A stretch of DNA of 13,483 nt, taken from JBAXAB01 sp043718245 (GTDB lineage Bacteria; Patescibacteriota; Minisyncoccia; Phycocordibacterales; CAIZLB01). The notes under the pieces are model-generated. The model had not been told where the DNA came from. It was given only the letters and a program-made list of their open reading frames with translations, and did no database searches. The number at the start of each line of letters is the position of its first letter. Positions within the stretch are counted from its first letter, which is position 1. Below are positions 1-5,015 of the stretch, piece by piece. The translations under genes were made by a program, and so were the position numbers. The stretch is taken from positions 1-13,483 of the forward strand of contig JAYSWB010000039.1 in assembly GCA_043718245.1 (NCBI GenBank), read 5' to 3'.

Positions 1-1
1 G

Positions 2-91
2 AGAGTTGAATATTTACTCAACACCAGACCGAGGAAACGCCTTGGCTGGAAGACACCATTACAAATGATGAGTGGTGCACTTCAAAGTTGA
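2..91 (+). CDS. IS30-type transposase, C-terminal fragment (cut by window edge)
   Basis: The reading frame entering from the left edge encodes about 29 residues ending at TGA 89-91. It contains the segment LNTRPRKRLGWKTP, which matches the well-known C-terminal signature of IS30-family DDE transposases (N-RPRK-LG-KTP) just before the stop. Only this tail is visible, so whether the element upstream is intact cannot be judged. The family assignment rests on motif memory, not on a search. The stop is followed directly by IS-end-like sequence and then by a tRNA cluster. Alternative: a degraded remnant of the same family. Confidence 0.72.
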   Translation, partial: RVEYLLNTRPRKRLGWKTPLQMMSGALQS

Positions 92-112
92 ATTCAGCGA
101 AAACAAAGTTGA
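83..112. repeat. Direct repeat CAAAGTTGA x2, probable IS right end
   Basis: CAAAGTTGA occurs at 83-91, overlapping the transposase stop codon, and again at 104-112. The spacing is 21 bp, two helical turns. Its position at the 3' end of an IS30-type transposase suggests a terminal transposase-binding region. The left end of the element is outside the window, so the inverted repeat cannot be confirmed. Confidence 0.4.
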
Positions 113-136
113 CTAGCCCTCATTTAAACGTAAAAT
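109..136 (+). promoter_or_regulatory. Promoter of tRNA-Cys/tRNA-Leu
   Basis: TTGACT (109-114) and TAAAAT (131-136) are separated by 16 bp, each 5/6 to sigma70 consensus. The predicted start is near 143, just before the tRNA-Cys 5' end at 145. The -35 overlaps the second CAAAGTTGA copy, so it may be contributed by the insertion element. Confidence 0.5.
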
Positions 137-144
137 AGCAACAT

Positions 145-218
145 GGCGTAGTGGCGAAGCTGGTTAACGCGACAGTCTGCAAAACTGTTATGCGCCGGTT
201 CAATCCCGGCCTACGCCT
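145..218 (+). tRNA. tRNA-Cys (anticodon GCA)
   Basis: The cloverleaf is complete. Acceptor GGCGTAG (145-151) pairs with CTACGCC (211-217). The anticodon stem ACAGT/ACTGT encloses loop CTGCAAA, giving GCA. The T arm contains GGTTCAATCCC. The discriminator is U (218), as expected for Cys. The next three bases, 219-221, are CCA, so the tail seems to be encoded, unlike in the other three tRNAs here. It is probably co-transcribed with tRNA-Leu 12 nt downstream. Confidence 0.95.
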
Positions 219-232
219 CCAAAACAGAATAC

Positions 233-317
233 GCTCGGGTGGTGGAATGGTAGACACGGAGGACTTAAAATCCTCTGACCTTTAAAAGTCGTGTGGGTTC
301 GAGTCCCACCCCGAGCA
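233..317 (+). tRNA. tRNA-Leu (anticodon UAA)
   Basis: Acceptor GCTCGGG (233-239) pairs with CCCGAGC (310-316), with discriminator A. The anticodon stem GAGGA/TCCTC holds loop CTTAAAA, giving UAA. The long variable arm (ACCTTTAAAAGT region) is typical of class II tRNA-Leu. The T arm is GTGGG/CCCAC with TTCGAGT. No CCA is encoded. Confidence 0.95.
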
Positions 318-369
318 CAAAAAGATGGAAGAAAAATAGGTGTGATTTAGAAACATGCGTACCCGGCTT

Positions 370-450
370 ACCCGTTGACAATTATTGACAATTAAATTGG
401 CCGACTCAGAGAGATTTCAACTGAATTCCTGGAATTAATTGTCAATGGGT
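370..450. repeat. Long inverted repeat related to the 12089-12120 palindrome
   Basis: ACCCGTTGACAATTA (370-384) can pair over 15 bp, with one G-U, to TAATTGTCAATGGGT (436-450). The intervening loop is about 51 nt. An extra direct copy, TTGACAATTAA, lies at 385-395. The right arm includes the last codons and stop of the minus-strand orotate PRTase gene. The core (TTGACAATTAA) and the CCCAT flank match the palindrome at 12089-12120 with one mismatch. Apart from this element, the 318-441 gap shows no gene. No U-tract follows, so it is not a standard terminator. Confidence 0.6.
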
Positions 451-972
451 GACAACCTGCTCACCTACCTTTATAATTTCTCCAATCTCAAATACAAAAT
501 CATATTTTATCTTTAAAACTGGATCTCCTCTTTTCACAACAACCACTGCCCTCTCCGCTTTGATCCCAATCGACTTCAAACTTTCAATTACTTCTCTAAC
601 ACTACTCCCCGAAGTCAAAACATCATCCACAATTACAACCTTATCTTTTTTATTTGGAACATAACCATCAATCAACCCTCCCTTCCCATGATCTTTTTCC
701 TTACTTCTCACCGCGCAAAGCTTTTTATTATGTCTAGAACAAATCACTGCTCCTAGTGGTAAGCCACCATAACCCGAAACCGCAATCACTGTTGTATTTT
801 TAGGAAGCAACTTTCCTATTTCATCAGCTAAACCATTTAATATTTCCGATTCCCCGAACGCCTTTTTAATATCACAGTAAAATTCAGCAACTTTTCCGGA
901 GCGCAAAACTACCGGTTGTTTGTGTATAATCCCAATTGAAATCAATTTCTCTAAAAGCTTCTTTTTGTTCAT
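442..972 (-). CDS. pyrE: Orotate phosphoribosyltransferase
   Basis: It would convert orotate and PRPP to orotidine 5'-phosphate in pyrimidine synthesis, in the cytosol. The PRPP-binding motif VVIVDDVLTSGSS is intact near residues 112-124 (numbered from ATG 972). The mobile catalytic loop VRSKEKDHGKGG is at about 88-99 and keeps the Lys and the KDHG typical of OPRTs. An N-terminal SGK-AEFYCDIKK segment matches the family's orotate side. At about 176 residues it is somewhat shorter than the usual 200-215. The frame opens GTG GTG ATG. I prefer the ATG at 972, because a TACAAT -10 ends 7 nt before it and no SD exists. No other pyrimidine genes are present, so salvage or a dispersed pathway is possible. 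It is flanked by tRNA genes on both sides. Confidence 0.88.
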   Translation of the reverse strand: MNKKKLLEKLISIGIIHKQPVVLRSGKVAEFYCDIKKAFGESEILNGLADEIGKLLPKNTTVIAVSGYGGLPLGAVICSRHNKKLCAVRSKEKDHGKGGLIDGYVPNKKDKVVIVDDVLTSGSSVREVIESLKSIGIKAERAVVVVKRGDPVLKIKYDFVFEIGEIIKVGEQVVTH

Positions 973-979
973 CACCACT

Positions 980-985
980 ATTGTA
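980..985 (-). promoter_or_regulatory. -10 element of pyrE, leaderless arrangement
   Basis: On the minus strand TACAAT (985-980) is followed by seven bases and then ATG at 972. Transcription would begin at or next to the start codon. No convincing -35 is seen. Confidence 0.4.
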
Positions 986-1007
986 ACTTAATCTGCCAAA
1001 TTCTTCA

Positions 1008-1036
1008 TTGCTCCGCACCATTTTTTTTGCTATCAT
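1008..1036 (+). promoter_or_regulatory. Promoter of tRNA-Lys/tRNA-Leu
   Basis: TTGCTC (1008-1013), a 17-bp spacer ending in a T-run, and an extended -10 TGCTATCAT (1028-1036). The predicted start at about 1043 is three bases before the tRNA-Lys 5' end. Confidence 0.5.
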
Positions 1037-1045
1037 CGAAACTAC

Positions 1046-1118
1046 GCGCCTATAGCTCAGTTGGTAGAGCAGTCGCCTCTTAAGCGAACGGTCGTAGGTT
1101 CAAATCCTACTAGGCGCA
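1046..1118 (+). tRNA. tRNA-Lys (anticodon CUU)
   Basis: The canonical 73-nt cloverleaf is present. Acceptor GCGCCTA (1046-1052) pairs with TAGGCGC (1111-1117), with discriminator A. The D arm is GCTC/GAGC and the T arm GTAGG TTCAAAT CCTAC. The anticodon loop is CTCTTAA, so positions 34-36 are CTT. The outermost anticodon-stem pair (27-43) is a G-A mismatch. CCA is not encoded. A small hairpin, CCGAT-TTCA-ATCGG (1120-1133, loop approximate), separates it from the next tRNA. Confidence 0.93.
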
Positions 1119-1138
1119 CCCGATTTCAATCGGAACAT

Positions 1139-1220
1139 GGGCGAGTGGCGGAATTGGTATACGCGCCAGTCTTAGGAACTGGTCCCGCAAGGGTTAAGGG
1201 TTCGAGTCCCTTCTCGCCCA
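1139..1220 (+). tRNA. tRNA-Leu (anticodon UAG)
   Basis: Acceptor GGGCGAG (1139-1145) pairs with CTCGCCC (1213-1219), with discriminator A. The anticodon stem CCAGT/ACTGG holds loop CTTAGGA, giving UAG. The long variable arm (CCCGCAAGGG region) marks class II tRNA-Leu. CCA is not encoded. With the Leu(UAA) at 233, two leucine isoacceptors lie within 1 kb. Confidence 0.95.
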
Positions 1221-1229
1221 CAAATTATT

Positions 1230-1263
1230 GTTAAAAAAGCCTTATTTTTAGGGCTTTTTTAAC
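1230..1263 (+). terminator. Intrinsic terminator after the tRNA pair
   Basis: GTTAAAAAAGCC (1230-1241) pairs with GGCTTTTTTAAC (1252-1263). The loop is about 10 nt and the T-run lies in the 3' arm. It ends exactly where the -35 of the next promoter starts, insulating the SPFH operon from the tRNA transcript. Confidence 0.8.
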
Positions 1264-1293
1264 TTGACAAATACCTAGTTTACATGCTATAAT
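1264..1293 (+). promoter_or_regulatory. Consensus sigma70 promoter of the SPFH operon
   Basis: TTGACA (1264-1269), an 18-bp spacer, and TATAAT (1288-1293) preceded by TGC (extended -10). All twelve hexamer bases match consensus. The predicted start is near 1300, leaving a leader of about 138 nt. Confidence 0.85.
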
Positions 1294-1299
1294 ATATGC

Positions 1300-1437
1300 A
1301 GAAAGAACTCTTTGTCAGAAGTGTTCAGAAACCGTGTAGTGGAGCAAGTTCTCCCCTATCGGTTCACCCTAACAACAGCAGAAAAACACAAACAAAGGAG
1401 CGAATCAAATCGCTCCCTGACAGGAGTGATGTGATCG
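1300..1437 (+). promoter_or_regulatory. Structured 5' leader of the SPFH operon
   Basis: There are two predicted hairpins. The first is at 1330-1364: AACCG, TAG and GGAG pair with CTCC, CTA and CGGTT around loop CAAGTT, with small internal loops. The second is at 1397-1416: GGAGCGA, loop ATCAAA, TCGCTCC. The SD AGGAG (1422-1426) follows. The CTCC at 1413-1416 could instead pair with the SD GGAG at 1423-1426, so the second hairpin and SD masking are mutually exclusive. I recognise no known riboswitch class. Confidence 0.4.
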
Positions 1438-2505
1438 TTGAAAAAAATGAACAGAACGAAACTTGGAAACGAAGCGATCCTCACGGACGGCGTCATCGCC
1501 CATTTCGCAATCGGGGGTGCCATTTTCTTGGCACTTCTCGGAGTCGAGTGGCTCCTCGGAATTCTCGGACTCATCGGCTATCAAGCCGTTCTCGCGGTGG
1601 TCGGAGTAATCTTCTGGATCCTCTCCAACTTGGAGAAAGTCCCGACCAACCACTGCGCCATCAAATTGTGGCTCGGTGGTCGGGTTGAGGTTGAACCGGG
1701 CAAGGAAGAACTGGACATCTCCGGAGAAGGCCTCACTATAAAGTGGCCCTTCGGCCTCGTCACATGGATGCCGTACCCAACCGGGCAGCAGGTGATTCAC
1801 ATTGGAACAGCCGAAAGCCCATTCGCTGTCCAGTCTGGGAGTTTCAAGTTGGTCAAAGATGACAACCAGAAACTTGTCGTGATCAGAAAAGATGGTTCTG
1901 AAGTCACTATTGATTCAAATAAAGGCGCAATCTACCTGCATGTGGCTTTAACTGTCACGTATCACGTGAGCAGTCATCGCATTCTCGACTATCCTGATCT
2001 CAAGGAAGCCGAGAGCGCCGTGGTAGCAGTTATAACTGCACTGGTGCGAGATGTGGTCCTGCGAGAAGAGAGGACAAACAAGGCAGTGATTGACCCGGCA
2101 ATGATTTGCGAACGCAAAGACATTGTGGAGGAAGAAGTGGACCACAGGGCAAAGGGTTTAGTAGAGGGAAAAGACCCCCTCGATCTTCCCAATCCCGGTC
2201 AGGATGAAGATGGTGAGTTGAATGCGGAAAGGAATATGCGGCCAAAAAAACTCCTCGACAACATCGGCGTCGAAATCGAGTCGATCAAGATCCGCAAGAT
2301 CGACCCCGATCCGGAGATGATCAAGGCGATCCAGCAACAGAAAATTGAGGAGTTGGGTGCCACATCAAGGAAAACAGAAGCAGATGGAGTTGTTGATCGG
2401 ATACAGGAGTACAAGGATAAGTTGGGTATCAACCCGTATTTCGGCGCGATTGTTGACCTTGCGGCGGAGGCACTCAACATCCACAAAGGAGGTGGGAAGA
2501 AATGA
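1438..2505 (+). CDS. SPFH/band-7 domain membrane protein
   Basis: Probably a membrane-anchored scaffold of the stomatin/prohibitin/flotillin type, which forms ring or cage oligomers; its partner is unknown. Two hydrophobic spans lie at about residues 20-42 and 47-63. The start of a band-7 fold follows: VPTNHCAIKLWLGGRVEVEPG, then GLTIKWPFGLVTWMP at about 99-112, the usual G-K-PF pattern. A charged, partly helical region covers about 205-320. The start is TTG 1438, 11 nt after AGGAG; an in-frame stop at 1432-1434 rules out anything earlier, and ATG 1447 is the alternative. The 3' end carries the SD of the next gene and overlaps it by ATGA. The gene is clearly GC-richer than gyrA and the pilin genes (about 57% in a sampled 60 bp) and favours CTC/ATC/GTC codons, suggesting transfer or high expression. 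Confidence 0.72.
   Translation: MKKMNRTKLGNEAILTDGVIAHFAIGGAIFLALLGVEWLLGILGLIGYQAVLAVVGVIFWILSNLEKVPTNHCAIKLWLGGRVEVEPGKEELDISGEGLTIKWPFGLVTWMPYPTGQQVIHIGTAESPFAVQSGSFKLVKDDNQKLVVIRKDGSEVTIDSNKGAIYLHVALTVTYHVSSHRILDYPDLKEAESAVVAVITALVRDVVLREERTNKAVIDPAMICERKDIVEEEVDHRAKGLVEGKDPLDLPNPGQDEDGELNAERNMRPKKLLDNIGVEIESIKIRKIDPDPEMIKAIQQQKIEELGATSRKTEADGVVDRIQEYKDKLGINPYFGAIVDLAAEALNIHKGGGKK
2485..2494 (+). promoter_or_regulatory. Strong SD of the second SPFH-operon gene
   Basis: AAAGGAGGTG lies 7 nt before ATG 2502 and is nearly the full anti-SD complement. It stands out in a window where most genes show no SD. Confidence 0.8.
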
Positions 2506-2984
2506 CCACCCAACCAATGCAGCCCCTCTTCTCGGGGGGAGATCCAAAAACCCCGGGAAAGATCGGCAAAGCCGCCAGCAACTTCTTCTGGGACATCCTC
2601 TTCCCACTAGGAGGATTCCTCCTCGTCGGATGGCTCGTCTGGACATACGCCCTTGTCCCCATCGGAGGCAAGATCAGCGACGGGGCGTTCGCGATTGGTG
2701 ACAACACCATCCTGCGCCAAAACCAGTGGACGACCATCCCCGGTAAGCCCTGGACCACCCTGGACATCAAAGCTGAAAACCCCGCAGAGGAGAAATACCT
2801 CTATGGGCAGATCAGCCTTCCTGGAGGTAAGTGGACCCCAGTCATGTCCCTCCAGGCCGCAATGGCCCTCGAGATACGGACACCCGAGCAGGTGTACGTT
2901 CGGGTGGGCATGGGCTCATCCGCTGGAGGTCCGGAATCCGTACGGGTCCTCGTGACCTATTGCGGAATTCCAAAAAAGCTGTAA
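2502..2984 (+). CDS. Single-span membrane protein of unknown function, partner of the SPFH protein
   Basis: A 160-residue protein I do not recognise. A short polar N-terminus (Pro/Gly/Lys-rich) is followed by one hydrophobic segment at about 29-52. The C-terminal region of about 108 residues looks beta-rich and globular, with several Trp (76, 84, 111), repeated PGK/PGG turns and a single Cys near 154. The start codon overlaps the SPFH stop (ATGA) and has a very strong SD, so the two proteins are translationally coupled and likely interact. Its base composition is GC-rich like the SPFH gene. A lumenal or extracellular domain paired with the SPFH ring is an inference. Confidence 0.75.
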   Translation: MTTQPMQPLFSGGDPKTPGKIGKAASNFFWDILFPLGGFLLVGWLVWTYALVPIGGKISDGAFAIGDNTILRQNQWTTIPGKPWTTLDIKAENPAEEKYLYGQISLPGGKWTPVMSLQAAMALEIRTPEQVYVRVGMGSSAGGPESVRVLVTYCGIPKKL

Positions 2985-2994
2985 GCAGCACACA

Positions 2995-3029
2995 GTGCGC
3001 TGGTGAGTTTATCTCACCGGCGCACTTTT
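2995..3029 (+). terminator. Terminator of the SPFH operon
   Basis: GTGCGCTGGTGAG (2995-3007) pairs with CTCACCGGCGCAC (3013-3025): 13 bp including one T-G, with loop TTTAT. TTTT follows at 3026-3029, 10 nt after the second gene's stop. Confidence 0.88.
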
Positions 3030-3044
3030 AATTCTGCAGAATTA

Positions 3045-3073
3045 TGTCGCGCAATGTCCATTGAAGCGCGACC
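3045..3073. repeat. GTCGCGC hairpin repeat, copy 1
   Basis: GTCGCGC (3046-3052) pairs with GCGCGAC (3066-3072) around a 13-nt loop. There is no T-run on either side. The outer bases (TGTCGC...GCGACC) match the hairpin at 6876-6908, suggesting a small dispersed repeat. Confidence 0.4.
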
Positions 3074-3080
3074 CCAAAAC

Positions 3081-3112
3081 AAAAAGCGCCAACCTTTCGA
3101 TTAGCGCTTTTT
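3081..3112. terminator. Bidirectional terminator between SPFH and pilin operons
   Basis: AAAAAGCGC (3081-3089) pairs with GCGCTTTTT (3104-3112) around a 14-nt loop. T-runs serve both strands. It lies 17 nt beyond the last minus-strand pilin gene and backs up the SPFH-operon terminator. Confidence 0.82.
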
Positions 3113-3129
3113 GCCTTACCGCTCCGAAA

Positions 3130-3429
3130 TCACAGAGGAACCACCTGTTTTATATCCGATGTATCTGCGCCGACACTATTTGCGATGAAGTTAACAAGCC
3201 CCAAAGCCGACACCATAATGAAGAGTCCGAAGATCCCCCAAAACATGTGCTGAGCTCCTTTGCTTCTGCCATCTTCGCTATCTCCTCCTTTTAGATACTC
3301 GAACACTCCGTAAAGAAATACCAGAAGTGCAATTCCAAACAACAATACAATCAAGGGATTAATAATCGCCCTGTTTACATTTTTTAAGAATTGAATTGCG
3401 GTACTACTGACGGCTGCGGTGTTACTCAT
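3130..3429 (-). CDS. Pilin-like double-span protein 5 (T4SS pilin type)
   Basis: The last of five tandem minus-strand genes for small proteins with two hydrophobic helices, the size and layout of VirB2/TrbC-like pilin subunits and of the T4SS_pilin family common in CPR genomes. At 99 residues it has no cleavable signal peptide. Helices lie at about 24-47 and 62-84. A charged turn (KGGDSEDGRSKG) sits between them. The second helix starts MFWGIFGLFIMVSALGLVN, the family signature shared with proteins 3 and 4. The ATG is 9 nt after the stop of protein 4 and no SD is seen. The bidirectional terminator follows. Confidence 0.7.
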   Translation of the reverse strand: MSNTAAVSSTAIQFLKNVNRAIINPLIVLLFGIALLVFLYGVFEYLKGGDSEDGRSKGAQHMFWGIFGLFIMVSALGLVNFIANSVGADTSDIKQVVPL

Positions 3430-3438
3430 TTATTTTGA

Positions 3439-3807
3439 TTAAGAACTTGTATAAGTCGTAGGAACCTGAGGAAGCGCCGGAGCGTTAGTGTTCAAGCTGA
3501 AAGTTCGAACCAAGATGTTCACCAATCCCCAAACTGACACCATGATGAACAAAGATACGATACCCCAAACCATGTAACCTCGAGCCTCTTTTCTCTTTTC
3601 CGCATCGTTTGCAATAACGAACTTGAATACTCCCCATAGGAAGACCAAGACCGTAAGAGCAATAATGAAAGGAATAAGACGATTGATAAGTGTGTTGGCC
3701 GCATCCAAAAGACCGAAGAAGCCATTCGTACCGAAGTTCTGTGCGAAAGTCAAAGCTGGGGCCAATACCAATGCAGAGACTGCTCCGCGAGCCAATAATT
3801 TTTTCAT
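3439..3807 (-). CDS. Pilin-like double-span protein 4 with signal peptide
   Basis: A 122-residue protein. It has a Sec-type signal (MKKLLARGAVSALVLAPALT, likely cut near FA|Q at about 22), helix one at about 45-64 (PFIIALTVLVFLWGVFKFV) and a charged loop (ANDAEKRKEARG). Helix two at about 79-100 is YMVWGIVSLFIMVSVWGLVN. The tail is Pro/Thr/Ser-rich. Both helices are closely similar to protein 3, so the pair looks like a tandem duplicate. A 62-nt gap with a hairpin (3840-3860) separates it from protein 3, the largest gap inside the pilin cluster. Confidence 0.75.
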   Translation of the reverse strand: MKKLLARGAVSALVLAPALTFAQNFGTNGFFGLLDAANTLINRLIPFIIALTVLVFLWGVFKFVIANDAEKRKEARGYMVWGIVSLFIMVSVWGLVNILVRTFSLNTNAPALPQVPTTYTSS

Positions 3808-3839
3808 AATAAACGTTTACTGATTAATTAATATTAATG

Positions 3840-3860
3840 CGACTTTTGATCAAAAAGTCG
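3840..3860. other. Hairpin between pilin genes 3 and 4
   Basis: CGACTTTT (3840-3847) pairs with AAAAGTCG (3853-3860), loop GATCA. It follows the stop of pilin gene 3 on the minus strand. There is no U-tract, so it may act as an RNA stability or processing element that sets unequal subunit levels. The palindrome ATTAATATTAAT is adjacent. Confidence 0.4.
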
Positions 3861-3869
3861 ACCCCTCTA

Positions 3870-4238
3870 TTATACAGTCTCTTTGACTAACATTGTAGTC
3901 TTGAGCTGTGGAATAACTACACTTCCATCAAAGAAGGTTTTGGTGAGAATTGCCACTAGTCCCCAAACAGAAACCATCACAAACAAAGAAACAATACCCC
4001 AGGTCATGAATTTAATCCCTTCTGTGTGATCTTTATCATTTCCTGCTGAAAAAACAAGCTTGAAAATTCCCCATATAAAAACGAGTAGTGCGAGAGCAAT
4101 AATAAAAGGAACGAGTAGTTTGATGTAACCAATCAATTGAGCAACAAGCGCCTCAAAGCTGGTAGCGGCTGCAAAGGTTGTAGGGGGTATTGTAATTAGA
4201 CTTAGCACAGATACAATTTTTATTATTTGTTTTTTCAT
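3870..4238 (-). CDS. Pilin-like double-span protein 3 with signal peptide
   Basis: A 122-residue protein. The signal peptide MKKQIIKIVSVLSLITIPPT ends near TFA|A (about 23). Helix one is at about 43-62 (VPFIIALALLVFIWGIFKLV) and a short charged loop (SAGNDKDHTEG) follows. Helix two at about 78-98 is FMTWGIVSLFVMVSVWGLVA. It shares the WGI-SLF-MVS-WGLV signature with protein 4 and, more loosely, with protein 5. The ATG lies 9 nt after the stop of protein 2. No SD is seen. A TATAAA 8 nt before the ATG could give an internal transcript. Confidence 0.75.
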   Translation of the reverse strand: MKKQIIKIVSVLSLITIPPTTFAAATSFEALVAQLIGYIKLLVPFIIALALLVFIWGIFKLVFSAGNDKDHTEGIKFMTWGIVSLFVMVSVWGLVAILTKTFFDGSVVIPQLKTTMLVKETV

Positions 4239-4247
4239 ATTGATATT

Positions 4248-4661
4248 TTATAGTCCAGTACCCAATTGTGTAATAGTACCGCTGATAAGTTTTTGAATCA
4301 CCTCCGCACCCAAAAGAATCGCCCCTCCAACAGCAGTCCATGTCAGCATATTATGTGCTGCTTTAATTTTTGTTTCATCTCCTCTTGCAGTGACATATTT
4401 GAATCCGGCTAATATAAAGTAAATAACAAGGACAATACCTGCGACAAATTTAACAATCGATAAAAGGCTCGATAGTAAACTATCGATAGAAGTAGCCTTT
4501 ATAGGATTACAGATTTTTCCAGTACCAGTTGCACACGAAGTTCCAGTCCCATCCGTGACAGTACCCGTCTGAGTGACTGCGGCATGTGCTACCCCTCCCA
4601 AAGCAAAAACATTCAACAAAACAACAAAACTTAGGACGCTCAAATTTAAAAAAGATTTCAT
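4248..4661 (-). CDS. Pilin-like double-span protein 2 with signal peptide
   Basis: A 137-residue protein. The signal peptide is cut near AHA|A (about 27). A Thr/Gly-rich stretch follows with two cysteines, C43 and C51, that could form a disulfide outside the membrane. Helix one is at about 66-90 (VKFVAGIVLVIYFILAGFKYV), the TARGDETKIKAAHN loop is at about 91-104, and helix two is at about 105-128. The loop-plus-helix pattern (GFKY-T--GDE-K---A---L) is the classic form of the T4SS_pilin family, closer to typical VirB2/TrbC-like proteins than copies 3-5. An extended -10, TGATATAAT, overlaps the stop of protein 1 and lies 6 nt before the ATG, giving a probable leaderless internal promoter. Confidence 0.8.
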   Translation of the reverse strand: MKSFLNLSVLSFVVLLNVFALGGVAHAAVTQTGTVTDGTGTSCATGTGKICNPIKATSIDSLLSSLLSIVKFVAGIVLVIYFILAGFKYVTARGDETKIKAAHNMLTWTAVGGAILLGAEVIQKLISGTITQLGTGL

Positions 4662-4667
4662 AAAAAT

Positions 4668-4676
4668 ATTATATCA
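4668..4676 (-). promoter_or_regulatory. Extended -10 of pilin gene 2 (leaderless)
   Basis: TGATATAAT on the minus strand (4676-4668). Its TGA is also the stop codon of pilin gene 1. TATAAT is perfect and is followed by six bases and the ATG at 4661. The -35 is weak (ATTACC at 4696-4691, 17-bp spacer). Confidence 0.55.
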
Positions 4677-5009
4677 TGATGCCAACATTTGGTAATCACT
4701 ACTGACTCCAAATTGTGTAAGAATATACTTTACAAGTAACCACCCCACAAGCATGAAGAAGTACCCCAAAAGAACTTTTGTTAAACTGCTCTTTGCCTTC
4801 GCTAATTCTTCGGGACTGCCCGTTGTCATCATCTTAAATCCAGTCTTGATAAGTACAAGAACTACCACTATCGTCGCAAGATAGACACCAAAGAGGATTA
4901 CTGCTTGGAAAAGATCCACTAGATTATTCCAGTCACAGCCTTTTTTTGAATCACATTGTTGAAGTACAGTTGAGATTGCATTTGAATTACTTGTTACTGT
5001 TGTTGCCAT
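4674..5009 (-). CDS. Pilin-like double-span protein 1
   Basis: A 111-residue protein with no cleavable signal. A short N-terminal region has C19 and C25 (QQCDSKKGCDW). Helix one is at about 34-58 and the loop MTTGSPEELAKAKSSLTK at about 61-78. Helix two is at about 79-97. The loop has the GF(K)-M-TGSPEE--KAK form typical of CPR T4SS pilin-like proteins. The ATG is 6 nt after the solute-binding protein's stop, so the two are co-transcribed. Cysteines in proteins 1 and 2 but not 3-5 hint at distinct subunit roles. Confidence 0.75.
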   Translation of the reverse strand: MATTVTSNSNAISTVLQQCDSKKGCDWNNLVDLFQAVILFGVYLATIVVVLVLIKTGFKMMTTGSPEELAKAKSSLTKVLLGYFFMLVGWLLVKYILTQFGVSSDYQMLAS

Positions 5010-5015
5010 GTTGGA

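Noticed and set aside
370..450. The inverted repeat as a terminator of pyrE
   Set aside because: No T-run follows the stem on either strand and the loop is about 51 nt.
1429..1434. ATG-TGA minimal ORF just after the SPFH SD
   Set aside because: ATG directly followed by TGA occurs only 2 nt after AGGAG, too close for initiation; most likely coincidental.
1296..1688. A 130-residue plus-strand frame beginning in the SPFH leader
   Set aside because: It overlaps the SPFH gene in another frame, has Arg/Ser-rich composition of a shadow, and starts right after the -10 with no SD.
1405..1800. A minus-strand frame of 131 residues opposite the SPFH gene
   Set aside because: It is antisense to the well-supported SPFH coding sequence, with no promoter or SD and no recognisable domain.
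3061..3294. A plus-strand frame over the terminator and pilin gene 5
   Set aside because: It runs through a bidirectional terminator and is antisense to a clear pilin-like gene.
442..5009. UGA read as glycine (Gracilibacteria/Absconditabacteria code)
   Set aside because: TGA ends pyrE, the SPFH gene and pilin gene 1 at sensible lengths, with no in-frame TGA inside the conserved genes.
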